A stretch of DNA of 64,000 nucleotides from Mantis religiosa (lineage: Eukaryota > Arthropoda > Insecta > Mantodea > Mantidae): NCBI GenBank assembly GCA_030765055.1, contig CM060953.1, positions 9,928,545 to 9,992,544 of the forward strand, in the 5' to 3' direction. Of this stretch, positions 1 to 11,041 are shown piece after piece (position 1 is the stretch's first letter; every line of letters begins with the position of its first letter). The position numbers were made by a program, and so were the translations under genes. The notes beneath the pieces were generated by a model. That model was not told where the DNA came from. It was given only the letters and a program-made list of their open reading frames with translations, and ran no database searches.

Positions 1-277
1 CAGCAACAACATTGACAATATGCGGTCGCGCATTATCGTGGTGCAGCATCCAGCCTGCTTCACGGAAATGTGGTCTTTTGGGCCTGATATGGACTTGCAA
101 TGTTTTCAGAACATTCCTGTAGTATAACCTGTTACTGATGTGTGTGCAGGTACAACGTGCTGACAAACCATTCCATGAATAACAAAGAAGGAGATGACCA
201 TAACTTTCCCAGCGGAAGCAACAACTTTTGCCTTCTTTTTTTTGGGGGGGGGGTGTTGTGATGAAGGAGATTTCCAG
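1..277 (-). mobile_element. mariner (DD34D) transposase fragment, family 1
   Basis: Read on the minus strand this is the middle of a mariner transposase. It includes the second catalytic aspartate in a LHHDNARPH-type motif (around 30-60) and the segment before it, close to the copies at 17.5, 29.4 and 48.5 kb. It is cut by the window edge, so the 3' part with the third aspartate is not visible. It ends abruptly near 277, after an expanded G/T-rich stretch (about 230-255), where the other copies continue to the first aspartate (DETWLHHF). Stops and frameshifts are present. Inactive fossil. Confidence 0.85.
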
Positions 278-614
278 ATACATAGTAGATAGTTGTTTAA
301 ACAAACCTATAGGTAGTTGAAAATGAAATAAGGATCATTTATACGCATTTGAACACAGAAAACAATGAAATTACAATATCAAAGCTTGATGTGTAAGTTA
401 AACGTAATTTTGCAGACGTAGAATTACTGTTCCATTAAAAATGTCGTTTGAAATTGGTATGTTTTGTGGCACTGGAATGACCCTTTTTCTATTCCTGGAA
501 CACGACTCTTTGACGAAGCAAGTACTCGAACTGATCTTAGGTAATGCACGCTCTTAGGGAATTAATAATTAAATTATTTTGAATTCGGTTTCCCAGTTTT
601 GATGAACATAAAAA
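278..614. other. unassigned AT-rich sequence
   Basis: No coding signal or recognisable repeat seen. Confidence 0.5.
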
Positions 615-705
615 AGATTATTTACAATGCTGAGACTTGAACCTGTGTCATACGTGGTTAGGGCACAAGAGACGTCATTATACTATTGAGCTATTTCGAG
701 ACTTG
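615..705 (-). repeat. degenerate tRNA-like (SINE head or tRNA relic)
   Basis: On the minus strand an A-box-like TAGCTCAATAG (complement of 683-693) lies about 40 nt before a B-box-like CAGGTTCAAGTCTC (complement of 632-645). This is normal spacing for an internal RNA polymerase III promoter. I could not fold a convincing D-arm or T-arm, so it is more likely a tRNA-derived SINE head or tRNA pseudogene than a working tRNA gene. Confidence 0.45.
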
Positions 706-1090
706 CCTGAAAGCACGTTTTGGGTTCAGTAGTAGGACTTTTATAAAGTCTGTTTAGTTAACGCGTGTGCAGTTCGGCTGGAACCTTTATGATCATTTTA
801 CAGCCCCGGCCCTCCTTCTCCCAGACCTTTCTGCAAGGTTGTCACCTTTCTCTATACGTCATGGGTATCGTACGAGGTATCCTCTAAATAAATTATGTCC
901 ATTACTGCAAAACTTCCTTAGTTTTGATATATAGTAATTTCTCATCTTTCATTTTACATCAACAAATGGAAATACAAAATCAAGATTACAATTATAAAAT
1001 CCATACTGAAAAATGCCACATATTCCTAAATCCTGAAAATCCTATCATGTTGCCAACCATTGAATAGTAGTTCGGTCCCCATACACCTAC
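706..1090. other. unassigned sequence
   Basis: No gene or repeat recognised. Includes a pyrimidine-rich stretch near 800-850. Confidence 0.5.
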
Positions 1091-1262
1091 CGCAAAGTGA
1101 GATTTGTGGTGGAAAACACGGCGCTGGGGCAGGTTTTCTCCGGGATCTCCGGTTTCCCCCGCCATCTCATTCCACCGGTGCTCCATCTTCATCTCATGTA
1201 TCATCAGTGTCATCGCCTGCGGTGCCGTATGTAGTAAAAGCGGGCGTCAAACACTACACATC
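1091..1262 (+). mobile_element. tRNA-derived SINE, family B, 5'-truncated
   Basis: Matches the body of the full SINE at 18479-18717, from the segment just after its tRNA head to its end. Shared blocks include the GGTTTTCTCCGGGATCTCCGG motif and GTAGTAAAAGCGGGCGT, and both finish in CACTACACAT. The tRNA-like head is missing. A short CATC-rich tail follows at 1258-1272. It abuts the 3' end of the minus-strand LINE at 1254-2485. Confidence 0.85.
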
Positions 1263-2485
1263 CATCCATCCCCATACACCTAAACCTAGGTTTTTGTGTA
1301 TTGGAGGCCCTGTACTCTTTACACATTTTGCCATTTCACCTATCCCACTATACATATTTCTCTTAATTGTTCTTAGCCATCTCTCTTTAACTTTCCCTAA
1401 ATAATTCCCTATATTTCTCCTGTTCTTTTCCCCCTTTACTGACAACATTTTTCTAATTATTACTTCACCCCCCAAATTGTCCCATTTACGTAGTCAGGCC
1501 TGCTCTCTCCATATCTTTGTTTGACTACAATTTAATAAACAATGGAAATCTGCATTCTCTTCTCCACACAATGGACATTTATCTAGCTCCCTCTCTTGAC
1601 CTATACCTTTCAAGTTCCTCAAACCTGTTCTCGCCCAAGCAAAACCTTCTCGCCCTAACTTACTACATATATCTATATATCCTTCCCTCCCCCACGTTGT
1701 GTTTATTTCTCTATATAATCTTGTCACTTGCATTGGCAAAAGTGTCTTGTCTGTCAATATCTTCTAATCTTGGCTTAACTTCTTCACAGAAGCCACTATA
1801 CCCATACTCTGCATTTATCCAAGAATGACCCATACCTATCTGCTTCAACACGTCATCCATTTTATGTGCCCAAGACCCACCCCAGTTACTTCTCTTTTGA
1901 ATATGAAAACATTATATTGCCATCTTCCAAGTTAGTGATTCTGTATAAATATTTCATTGCCCTTGACAAGATTTTAATTTTAGTAGAATGCCTGCCTAGT
2001 TCTAATTGTGCTGCCCCATTAGGTGATGCTATTGGTAATCCCAATATATTTACAAAAGAATCTATGCACTCTATCAGTCTCTCTCCAAGCCTCATCTACT
2101 CCCCATACCTCTGATTCATTTAACATTCTATTTTCTACTACTGCCATATAAATCCTCTCCAAACATTTGACATTTATATCTGGCAGTTTACTGTGGCATG
2201 ATCTTATCACTCTCATGGCCATTTTACCTTTTGCCACAGACATCTTTTTCTTTTCTTTCCAGCTGCCATCTGAACTCAACCTTGTACCCAAATAATCAAA
2301 TCTCCTTACTACCTCTATTTCTCTTCTATTAACCTCCCATTTCTCATCCTTACGCAACCTGTATCCTTTTTTGAAGACCATAATCTTTGTTTTGTCTTCA
2401 TTCACTTTCAAACCCCATTTATTGCAATAAGAATTGGCTGCCTCGATTGCTCTTCTCAGCCCTCCACTTGATATGGACCCATTGA
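1254..2485 (-). mobile_element. non-LTR retrotransposon (LINE) 3' portion
   Basis: Minus-strand reading frames give, in order: the C-terminal reverse transcriptase/thumb region (about 2019-2480; YCNKWGLKVNEDKTKIMVF and FDYLGTRLSSDGSW), then a Cys/His knuckle CPLCG...FHCLLNC (about 1510-1560), then a basic C-terminus (1254-1475). The catalytic YxDD box is absent, so the copy is 5'-truncated. The upstream limit coincides with an (AT)n/(GT)n microsatellite near 2485-2515. Frameshifts separate the frames. A C-terminal CCHC knuckle after RT is usual in several non-LTR clades; I do not assign one. Dead copy. Confidence 0.85.
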
Positions 2486-2515
2486 TATATATATATGCAT
2501 GTGTGTGTGTCGTAC
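2485..2515. repeat. (AT)n/(GT)n microsatellite at TE junction
   Basis: Short run of alternating AT then GT separating the LINE from the transposase fragment. Confidence 0.7.
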
Positions 2516-2965
2516 TGCGAAACTTCCTTATAATTCTAGTTGATTCCATAATAACCCTTATCTTATTCAAAGTGCGGTATTTGAAACCCAGCTCCTTTAG
2601 GAGACCGCGCGAAGTGCAGTGCCCATAAGGAAAATCACAAATTTCTTGCAAATGTGCAGCCAATTCGTCTAAGGTGGGCGCTCTCCCTTTTACATAGAAT
2701 CTATAAATTTCTCGGCGAATTAAATCGCATGTGAAATTATCTACTTTAGAGAAACGTTTTCTTTTGTTTTCACACTTGATCGGCGTCTTTGGTATTCCTT
2801 TCGTCACAATATTTCTTACTGTATTTCTGTGAATACCCAGAATTTATCATCAGGTTCATTGTATGACTCCTTACCAAGATTATTTGTCAGCACATGTTTA
2901 TATGTGTTCAAAACAAGCGCTTGAATTTGCTTAGAAACAGTTTCCGTTATAACTTTGTTTTTCAG
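2516..2965 (-). pseudogene. Tc1/mariner-type transposase N-terminal fragment
   Basis: Minus-strand sequence encodes a helix-turn-helix-like N-terminus: LGIHRNTVRNIVTKGIPKTP, then FSKVDNFTCDLIRREIYRFY, a TLDEL segment and LLKELGFKYRTLNKIRVIME. This layout is characteristic of the DNA-binding half of IS630/Tc1/mariner-superfamily transposases that are multiplied in arthropods. The segment before it (KQIQALVLNTYKHVL, about 2890-2930) continues in another frame, so there is a frameshift near 2845. The catalytic domain is absent: the copy stops near 2516 at the microsatellite. Family assignment is from recognition only. Confidence 0.65.
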
Positions 2966-4097
2966 GCTTTTCCAGTAATGTAACTCGGCCAGTTATTCAC
3001 ACTATTGTCATCACTTTGATTATTTTCACTTGACTGAAAGCTATCTACTACTTCATTTGCATTTACCACTACATTTCCCTCCCAAGGTCTCCACATCGTG
3101 ACACACAACATATTTCTGCACGTAATGAAACAGACCAACTGGAAGTTGGAACTTTGGCAACTGAGACTCCACGTGGAGTAGACATGTGACTGTCAGGGTT
3201 GCTATTGGTCCTCAACGACAGTGTTCCATTTCTGAAGTGTGGAGATAGATTTATGACGGTCATTAGTAGGCGGTAGGTTCCGTTTACTTTGTAATGCAGC
3301 TGCACTCGCGTTGACAAGACAGACCTTAACTGGCGCTATACCTTTGCCACCTCGCGATTTTTCGTGCTTGATTTAGCCTTATAAGACACTCTTAATTATT
3401 TTATCGGTGCTTTAATATTTTTTCATAAATGGCAAAAGCCCTTATGCATTTTAATTGAATTGCAGGAGACGTAGTTTAAGCAAAAATGTAAGTAAACGCC
3501 AGTTATGTGGGGATAATACCATTGTACTATCTCCATTTCCTACCTAGAGTCCAGTGTAGGAAACGCTCAAACAATACCACGCCTAAAGGTGACATCGAAC
3601 CGTGGAAAGGCACCACAGCTGCCACGTTCGAACTCATTCTGTCACAATAAAAACTAATTTTAATAAGTAGAGGTAGAATTATTGTCTACCAAAACATTCG
3701 ACACCAAAATATCACCATATGTACGTGTTTGACACTTCCTAAATCCAAAAATATCACCTTTGCATAAAAAGTTAGTGTAAATGTGTGTTTTTGGTTGAGC
3801 TGCATACCTCAAAAAATCATTTAGGTATCAAATTTGTTAGGTACAGGTAAATTGAGTGCATAATTAGTTGGTTTCCGATCTCTGAGTCCTAAAGTTTTTA
3901 ATTCATGCGGTAAATTGGGTTCGCTACGGTTGGCTATACCGGACGGACACATTTCGCTGTGACGCTACGACATTTATGCAATAGCCCATTTTATAATTAT
4001 ACTGCTCACAACAGTTAAACGAAACCAGTTCCTATCACGGCAGCAACATAGTCCAATGTCTCTGATTGGCTAAAATTAGATAGCGATGTAATGACAG
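2966..4097. other. unassigned sequence
   Basis: Mostly AT-rich. An 82-codon frame at 3069-3317 (minus) has no recognisable motif. Around 3685-3745 a stretch (cacaccaaaat... gacttcctaaatcc type) resembles 9690-9740 and may be an old dispersed repeat. Confidence 0.4.
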
Positions 4098-5787
4098 ACA
4101 AATGAGTACGGGGCCCATGGAGCTCAGAGTTACCAGACATGCATCTTTCAGTATAAGAGAAAACCTCTAACGTTAAGTCATATCGGATGATGAATGAAAT
4201 GATGTACAAATAAGTACAGGGTGCATAGTGCTTAGAGTTACCAGACATTCATCTTTCAGGATAAAAGAAAACCTCCAACGTTAAGTCATTCCGGATGATG
4301 AATGAAATGATGTACAAATAAGTACAGGGTACATAGAGCTTAGAGTTATCAGACATTCATCTTTCAGGATAAAAGAAAACCTCCAAAGTTAAGTCATTCC
4401 GGATGATGAATGAAATGATGTACAAATAAGTACAGGGTACATAGAGCTTAGAGTTATCAGACACTCATCTTTCAGGATAAAAGAAAACCTCCAAAGTTAA
4501 GTCATTCCGGATGATGAATGAAATGATGTACAAATAAGTACAGGGTACATAGAGCTTAGAGTTATCAGACATTCATCTTTCAGGATAAAAGAAAACCTCC
4601 AACGTTAAGTCATTCCGGATGATGAATGAAACGATGTTCAAATAAGTACAGGGTACATAGAGCTTAGAGTTACCAGACATTCATCTTTCAGGATAAAAGA
4701 AAACCTCCAACGTTAAGTCATTCCGGATGATGAATGAAATGATGTACAAATAAGTACAGGGTACATAGAGCTTAGAGTTATCAGACATTCATCTTTCAGG
4801 ATAAGAGAAAACCTCCAACGTTAAGTCATATCGGACGATGAATGAAATGATGTTCAAATGAGTACAGGGTGTATAGGGCTTAGAGTTACCAGACATTCAT
4901 CTTTCAGGAAAAGAGAAAACCTCCAACATTAAGTCATATCAGACGATGAATGAAATGCTGTTCAAATGAGTACAGAGTACATAGAGCTTAGAGTTACCAG
5001 ACATTCATCTTTCAGGATAAGAGAAAACCTCCAACGTTAAGTCATACCGGACGATGAATGAAATGATGTACAAATAAGTACAGGGTACATAGAGCTTAGA
5101 GTTATCAGACATTCATCTTTCAGGATAAAAGAAAACCTCCAACGTTAAGTCATTCCGGATGATGAATGAAACGATGTTCAAATAAGTACAGGGTACATAG
5201 AGCTTAGAGTTACCAGACATTCATCTTTCAGGATAAAAGAAAACCTCCAACGTTAAGTCATTCCGGATGATGAATGAAATGATGTACAAATAAGTACAGG
5301 GTACATAGAGCTTAGAGTTATCAGACATTCATCTTTCAGGATAAGAGAAAACCTCCAACGTTAAGTCATATCGGACGATGAATGAAATGATGTTCAAATG
5401 AGTACAGGGTGTATAGCGCTTAGAGTTACCAGACATTCATCTTTCAGGAAAAGAGAAAACCTCCAACATTAAGTCATATCAGACGATGAATGAAATGCTG
5501 TTCAAATGAGTACAGAGTACATAGAGCTTAGAGTTACCAGACATTCATCTTTCAGGATAAGAGAAAACCTCCAACGTTAAGTCATACCGGACGATGAATG
5601 AAATGCTGTTCAAATGAGTACAGAGTACATAGAGCTTAGAGTTACCAGACATTCATCTTTCAGGATAAGAGAAAACCTCCAACGTTAAGTCATATCGGAC
5701 GATGAATGAAATGATGTTCAAATAAGTACAGGGTACATAGAGCTTAGAGTTACTAGACATTCATCTTTCAGGATAAGAGAAAACCTG
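4098..5787 (-). repeat. 108-bp satellite array 1 (SINE-derived), about 15.6 copies
   Basis: Head-to-tail copies with exact 108-bp spacing of landmarks (ATCTTTCAGG at 4251, 4359, 4467, 4575). Relative to the parent SINE the array is on the minus strand. A block of five monomers is duplicated: the sequence at about 4522-5064 recurs at about 5062-5604 with 540-bp offset and very few differences. The left-edge unit (4100-4135) keeps GGGCCCATGG, as in the SINE, where interior units have GGGTACATAG. No coding function; frames through it are accidental. Confidence 0.97.
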
Positions 5788-6528
5788 CAGCTATGTACCT
5801 CTTGAAGGTGATTTAAACACTTTAATGAAGTGGCTAGACTTAATTCCAAGGAATTTCTTGAAAATATTCCTTTGGCACCTTTGGAGAATGCCGCACCTAA
5901 GTATTTGACTGACTTTTGTTTTAGAGTCACACTGTTAACAAACGGAAAACTTCTGACAAATGAAATAATTTTAATTTGACTGGAGAGGTGCAATATTTAA
6001 ATGCGTGCCGTACCTTAAGTAATTTGCAGAGGGAATGCTTTCACATGCGTTATCAGCTCCAGATGTTGTGGCGAGAGTTAATCTTCTACTTCAAATTTCG
6101 TTTAGTTCTCTTTTCCCTAAGATGACGGGAGACCGGGCGGGCGCCTCTAAGCTGTACTGTTCTCGGAAAACAGTTTCTTTTGTACCTATTCCGCACACGT
6201 TTTATGTATTTTAATGGCAAGCACATTCAGTTTTCTCTTTTTTATTTAAAAGGAGAGGTGCCTTGAAGTTAAGCACCAAAGGCTTTCTAATTTCACTCTT
6301 GTTTGAACGCCTTCCTCTCTGAGGAGGGTGACCTTCAATATATACTGTAGATCAAGAAAGCAGTCGTTTTAAATATTTCAAAAACTAAAGCGAAGTACTC
6401 CAGTAATTCTGAAAGAAAAGTATCGGAGAAAGTGGAAGGAAATCTGTCCAACTGAGTTCTAGAGTTTGATGTTTATACCCATTCACAATGTCAGTGAAAC
6501 AAAAGCATAACTTGAACCTGAAAATCTG
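5788..6528. other. unassigned sequence between two satellite arrays
   Basis: A 91-codon minus-strand frame at 5718-5993 runs out of the satellite and shows no domain. Nothing else recognised. Confidence 0.4.
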
Positions 6529-7640
6529 ATGTGTACAGTTATGTAACGCTCTCTACCCTTGTACAAATTATTCTTTTAAACAAAGATGGTTTCTTCTACT
6601 TGAGGCTAAACACCTTATTGTAGTTACAGGGGTATACACTAGACTTTAAGTGATAGTCAAATGTTTTAAACAGCTGGTTGTTATGTGACGTACACATGAC
6701 TTTGTCTACTCTTGTACAGACACTTACTGCTCTATCTACTTCAAGATAAACATTATCTTATTGTAGTTACAAGGGAATACAGTAGATTTTAAGTGATAGT
6801 CAAATGTTTTAAACAGTTGGTCGTTACGTGATGTATATATGACTTTCTCTACTGTTGTACAAACACTTATTGCTCTATCTACTTGAAGATAGACATTATC
6901 TTATTGTAGTTACAAGGGAATACAGTAGACTTTAAGTGATAGTTAAATGTTTTGGTCGTTATGTGATGTATACATGACTTTCTCTACTCTTGTACAAACA
7001 CTTATTGCTCTATCTGCTTCAAGATAAACATTATCTTATTGTAGTTACAAGGGAATACAGTAGACTTTAAGTGATAGTCAAATGTTTTGGTCGTTATGTG
7101 ATGTATACATGACTTTCTCTACTCTTGTACAAACACTTATTGCTCTATCTACTTCAAGATAAACATTATCTTATTGTAGTTACAAGGGAATACAGTAGCC
7201 TTTAAGTGATAGTCAAATGTTTTGGTCGTTATATGATGTATACATGACTTTCTCTACTCTTGTACAAACACTTATTGCTCTATCTACTTCAAGATAAACA
7301 TTATCTTATTGTAGTTACAAGGGAATACAGTAGACTTTAAGTGATAGTCAAATGTTTTGGTCGTTATGTGATGTATACATGACTTTCTCTACTCTTGTAC
7401 AAACACTTATTGCTTTATCTACTTCAAGATAAACATTATCTTATTGTAGTTACAAGGGAATACAGTAGACTTTAAGTGATAGTCAAATGATTTAAACAGC
7501 TGGTCCTTATGTGATGTACACATGACTTTCTCTACTCTTGTACAGACACTTATTGCTCTATCTACTTCAAGATAAACATTATCTTATTGTAGTTACAAAA
7601 TACAGGAGACTTAAGGTGACAGTCAAATGTCCTAAACAGA
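6529..7640 (+). repeat. 135-bp satellite array 2, about 8 copies
   Basis: Tandem repeats with landmark GACTTTCTCTACTCTTGTAC at 6976, 7111, 7246 and 7381, i.e. 135-bp period. The first and last units carry an extra AAACAGCTG-type segment and are about 143 bp (6698 to 6841), so edge units are longer than core units. The same family forms the 10-kb array at 50487-60750 in the same orientation. Each monomer contains the inverted repeat AAGATAA-ACA-TTATCTT. Confidence 0.97.
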
Positions 7641-7825
7641 TATTCATTTTATGGTGGCTAGAGCGTGGATATTTAGGTTTTAACATAATACAGCTAATAA
7701 CGTAAATGGGGCTTTAACACTAAAAATGATATTGAGGTATGCTTTCCTTTTCCGACTTTCAAAGCTAACACAACATAACACAACAATGGGAACATACTTG
7801 AGACCTGATGCGGAAAATGCCTGTG

Positions 7826-8225
7826 TAGCAAAGGCTGACATCAGATGAAATCCTAAGGAGATGTAAATTGGGTAAGACACAAAATGCAAAGGAAGATTTA
7901 CATAACATGATATGGCATAATTGTCCAAAAGAAATATTTGTTTCAAAGAAGAGACTTCAGGTTGCTGTGACATTAACCATCAGTGAATTCAGTTTTGTTT
8001 GTTCTGCCTCACTCAAGCTGCAGTCAGACATAATGGACACAGATTTCACCAGCATCTCTAAAAATTAGCCAAGGGAAGGACCAATTACGCTTACTTCATT
8101 CAGCAATTTCTGTGAAAGTAACTTCTAAAACATCCAGAAGGAAACTGAAATTGAAGAACACTGCTGCAGAGGAGAGAAGGAAGAGGCAGGAGGGTCCAAC
8201 TCACCTATCTGGAGGGTTTTAGTCT
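7826..8225 (+). pseudogene. MULE-type (Mutator-like) transposase C-terminal fragment
   Basis: The frame running into 7868 reads SDEILRRCKLGKTQNAKED, followed by MIWHNCPKEIFVSKKRLQVA. After a stop at 8066-8068 the same frame continues with KDQLRLLHSA, a basic EERRKRQ segment and a final GPTHLSGGF before a stop near 8220. The order C-x-G-K-T-Q-N, then W-x-x-C-P-K, then a basic tail ending in GGF is what I associate with the C-terminus of Mutator-like transposases found widely in insects and cnidarians. An upstream stop (7826-7828) and the internal stop make it a relic. No terminal inverted repeats were located. Assignment is from memory of the family. Confidence 0.6.
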
Positions 8226-9845
8226 GCTTCAAGGCATGTAACTGAGAAGGAACAGGTTTTAGAATTTAAAATTTGATTTAGACAGTTATAGTTTTTTTAA
8301 CATTTTTTGTCATTCAAAATGTTTCACACGATGCATTTTTGATTTAGTCCCTCTAAAACTTTTAACACATGTTCTTAGAAATTAAACAAAGTTTTCTATC
8401 ATATGAATGTTTAATATTCATTATGTTTTTAAAGTTATTGATATATAATGTCTAAGATTTAATCATTTTTTTTTTTTGTTTGCTCTATACCTAATCTGTT
8501 TTCTCTGGAACTAAAGGCAGTATAAGAAATTCATATGACAGATCTTTTCTTCATAACCATCTGAATATTTTTATAAATAGAGAACTTAAAAATTTTAAAT
8601 TTTCATCACTAGGAGTGGTTTGAATTTTTCCCAAATTTTCAATTTCAAAAATTAATTAGTCAAAAACTATTGAGGATATTAAAACCAAAATTTGAATTCT
8701 TTGTCCACTATGCATCAGAACTAAGTCGTAAAAATTGCAGCAAGGTTGATTGAAAATTGCTGGATTTGGGGTTTTCGGGCTGATTCTCCTAAGGTCTTCA
8801 TTTTACTCACCCTCGTATTTCAATAAGGCAAATATGTGAGGGTAAATCAGTCTGACCAAGCTTCGAATTCTGCTTCTCCGAAGCTCTATGGACGAGAAGC
8901 AGAGGGCCAATACTGTTGTGGAAGGTAATGCATAAAGCTTCTCTGTATTTGATTGTGACAGTAATGATAGGCTTACAGCGCCAACTGTATGTAGTCTATA
9001 GAACTAATAATGACGCGCAACTACAAATCTTTTTGGAACAAAGCTACGCCTATTCATTTAAAAATTGAAGTGTGTGGTAAACCCCTAAGTGAGCTGAAGC
9101 TACGCTAAATCCTAGGTAACAAAGCAAACCATTTAACCACAGAACAAATAACTGTTCACTTTGACAGTAAGTAATCTAATCCCGAAAAAAGAGGAGGCAA
9201 TTCATTTTCACTCCCCTCTATTGAGTGATTATAGTGTTTTAAAGGGCTGTAATCGACTCTTTGTTAAATTGCCTTAATATTTGTTCTGAGTAAGATAATT
9301 GAAGGTGCGTGATTGACTCTAGTTTGGAGAATTAACTTGTTAGCGATGACACAAAAAGGCTGCCGCATTTCAACAGATTTCGACTGCAATGGGCATTATG
9401 CTGTCGGAATTGATTTGTTAATGTTATGTTGCCACCACTGTGATTATACCTTGTCTGCGGCTACATTTAGACATATAATTATACTTCCTTAAAAGTGTTT
9501 TATAGCAGTGTTATACATTAGAGCAATTTATTGGTCTATACCTACATCTATTCGGAAAGAGTAATCTTTAATCTGCTTGATAGTATCGGCACTTTGAGAA
9601 TATGATCTTCATTTAGTCTGATCGTGTTTAATACGACGATGTTCTATTCTCTCTCTAATCACGTAATTATTGCTTTAGTACTAACAAAACTTCCACACCA
9701 AAATTACACCAGAATTTCATATTTTGAGACTTCCTGAATCCCCAAAGAAAGTAGTACTTTTAGAAAAAAGGTGTTGAAGCAGCTTGTGTCTGCTTCAATC
9801 CCTAGCACAGTCCTTATTTCAGGGTTTATCTGTAATCAAAGCAAG
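8226..9845. other. unassigned AT-rich sequence
   Basis: Homopolymer T near 8466-8479. No gene or known repeat recognised, apart from the weak resemblance of 9690-9740 to 3685-3745. Confidence 0.4.
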
Positions 9846-9927
9846 GATGACACCTAAGTCTGACTTTCAAACTGGAGTAATATAAGCAAGTTTAGATAGG
9901 CAATGCATGGTCTCCGGTTAAACATAT
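9846..9927. repeat. flank shared with 12270-12359
   Basis: The roughly 80 bases before this LTR copy (from ACACCTAAGTCTGACTTT onwards) also precede LTR copy B. The two LTRs therefore lie in copies of the same larger sequence, either internal sequence of the retroelement or a segmental duplication. Confidence 0.75.
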
Positions 9928-11041
9928 TGTCGCGCAGCCGTTATCTTCGATAGCGCGGAGGCCCAAATGACCTTGTTGTCGACGGGCCCTAAAACACCAC
10001 ATACACTCGAAAACTACGCCTGTTTCGGACGATTATGCCGCCCCTGATTCTGTACGGCTGCGAAGTCTGGGGATCAGCGGCTCCCACCACTATTCGCAGA
10101 CTCCAGCGCGTCCAGAACAGGGCATTGCGTATGATCTACGATACCGGGCGTAGATTCCCGTCCCACATCCTTCATTCATACTCCGGGGTCCCGTATATGG
10201 TGGACGTGGTGCGGGAGAGATCCCGCACCTTCTACGATAAGCTGGACTCCCATCCAAACATACTGGTGAACACCCTTGGCCGTTACGACCACAGGGTTCC
10301 TCGCCGACGACCGAGCTACCGGTTACCCAAAGATGCCTTGGGTAACTAGTACCGAACAGGGCCACCACCCCCTGACTCCAACCTCCTAAGCCCAGAAATG
10401 GGCTTGGTAAACTCAATACCTTAACACTGTTCCTTTCCCTCTAGCCTGTTAAGCGGACTGTGCTCAGATGCCTCCCAGGCAGGCGGAAGAGCGCAGCCAG
10501 CATTGGCGCATCCCCCCTACACGGGGCGACTGTGCACACAAAGGCTAGATATGTCCACTGCCAAAAACAATCGCCTGAGACATAAGACGATTCTATTATA
10601 CTGCCCAGATAAAGACGCAATAAGCTGCTAGGTGCTGGGCAGCAAACACTCCGTCCAGGTAAACCTGGACGACTCGTCTCTTCTGCTGGTCTGTTGGTCT
10701 GCTGGTCTGCTAGTCTGCGGCTCGTGTACACAAAGAGCCTGAAAAGAACGATAGTGGAGATAAAAGACCTACCGACACAGATAAGTGAGGTAAATGGGAA
10801 TTTCTAATGACTTCTTGATTGATAGGGGGTATTTGGTTTCTTTGGTTTTAGAACAGTCTAGATATTATCAATGGAAGTATATATAAGATATTGTGACACT
10901 CCAGAGGAGTCGAAAGGAACACAGTCAGTCGTAAACAGAGAGGAGTAAACATCTGTAGAATGTTGTAACGAGAGCAGATGCTGTAAAGTAAAGTAATCAG
11001 AAAGCTGTTTGGTCATCGATCTTGCTAGTCTGTGTGCATGT
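9928..11041 (+). mobile_element. LTR copy A, split by a Jockey-type insertion
   Basis: The LTR head TGTCGCGCAGC...AGCGCGG (9928-9958) resumes at 10721 with the sequence that follows directly in copy B (CTCGTGTACACAAA...). The 762-bp intervening piece is a non-LTR retrotransposon flanked by the short repeat GCGG. The LTR body runs to about 11041, where element D1 begins, so its 3' end (TACGAACCCACAAAGTCACA in copy B) is missing. Chronology: LTR first, then the Jockey insertion; D1 truncates it. Confidence 0.85.
9959..10720 (+). mobile_element. Jockey-clade non-LTR retrotransposon, 3' end
   Basis: A frame at 10035-10349 encodes the C-terminal tail of a Jockey-type ORF2: PPLILYGCEVWGSAAPT, then LQRVQNRALRMI, ending in a proline/arginine-rich stretch. 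This LYGCEVWG...LQRVQNRALR arrangement is typical of the region after the RT thumb in Jockey-clade elements. No endonuclease or RT catalytic core remains. The 3' UTR follows, ending in an imperfect TCTGCTGG/TCTGTTGG repeat tail (10681-10718). Flanking 4-bp GCGG (9955-9958 and 10717-10720) may be the target-site duplication. Confidence 0.85.

Noticed and set aside
3069..3317. 82-codon minus-strand ORF
   Set aside because: No domain and no context; length expected by chance.
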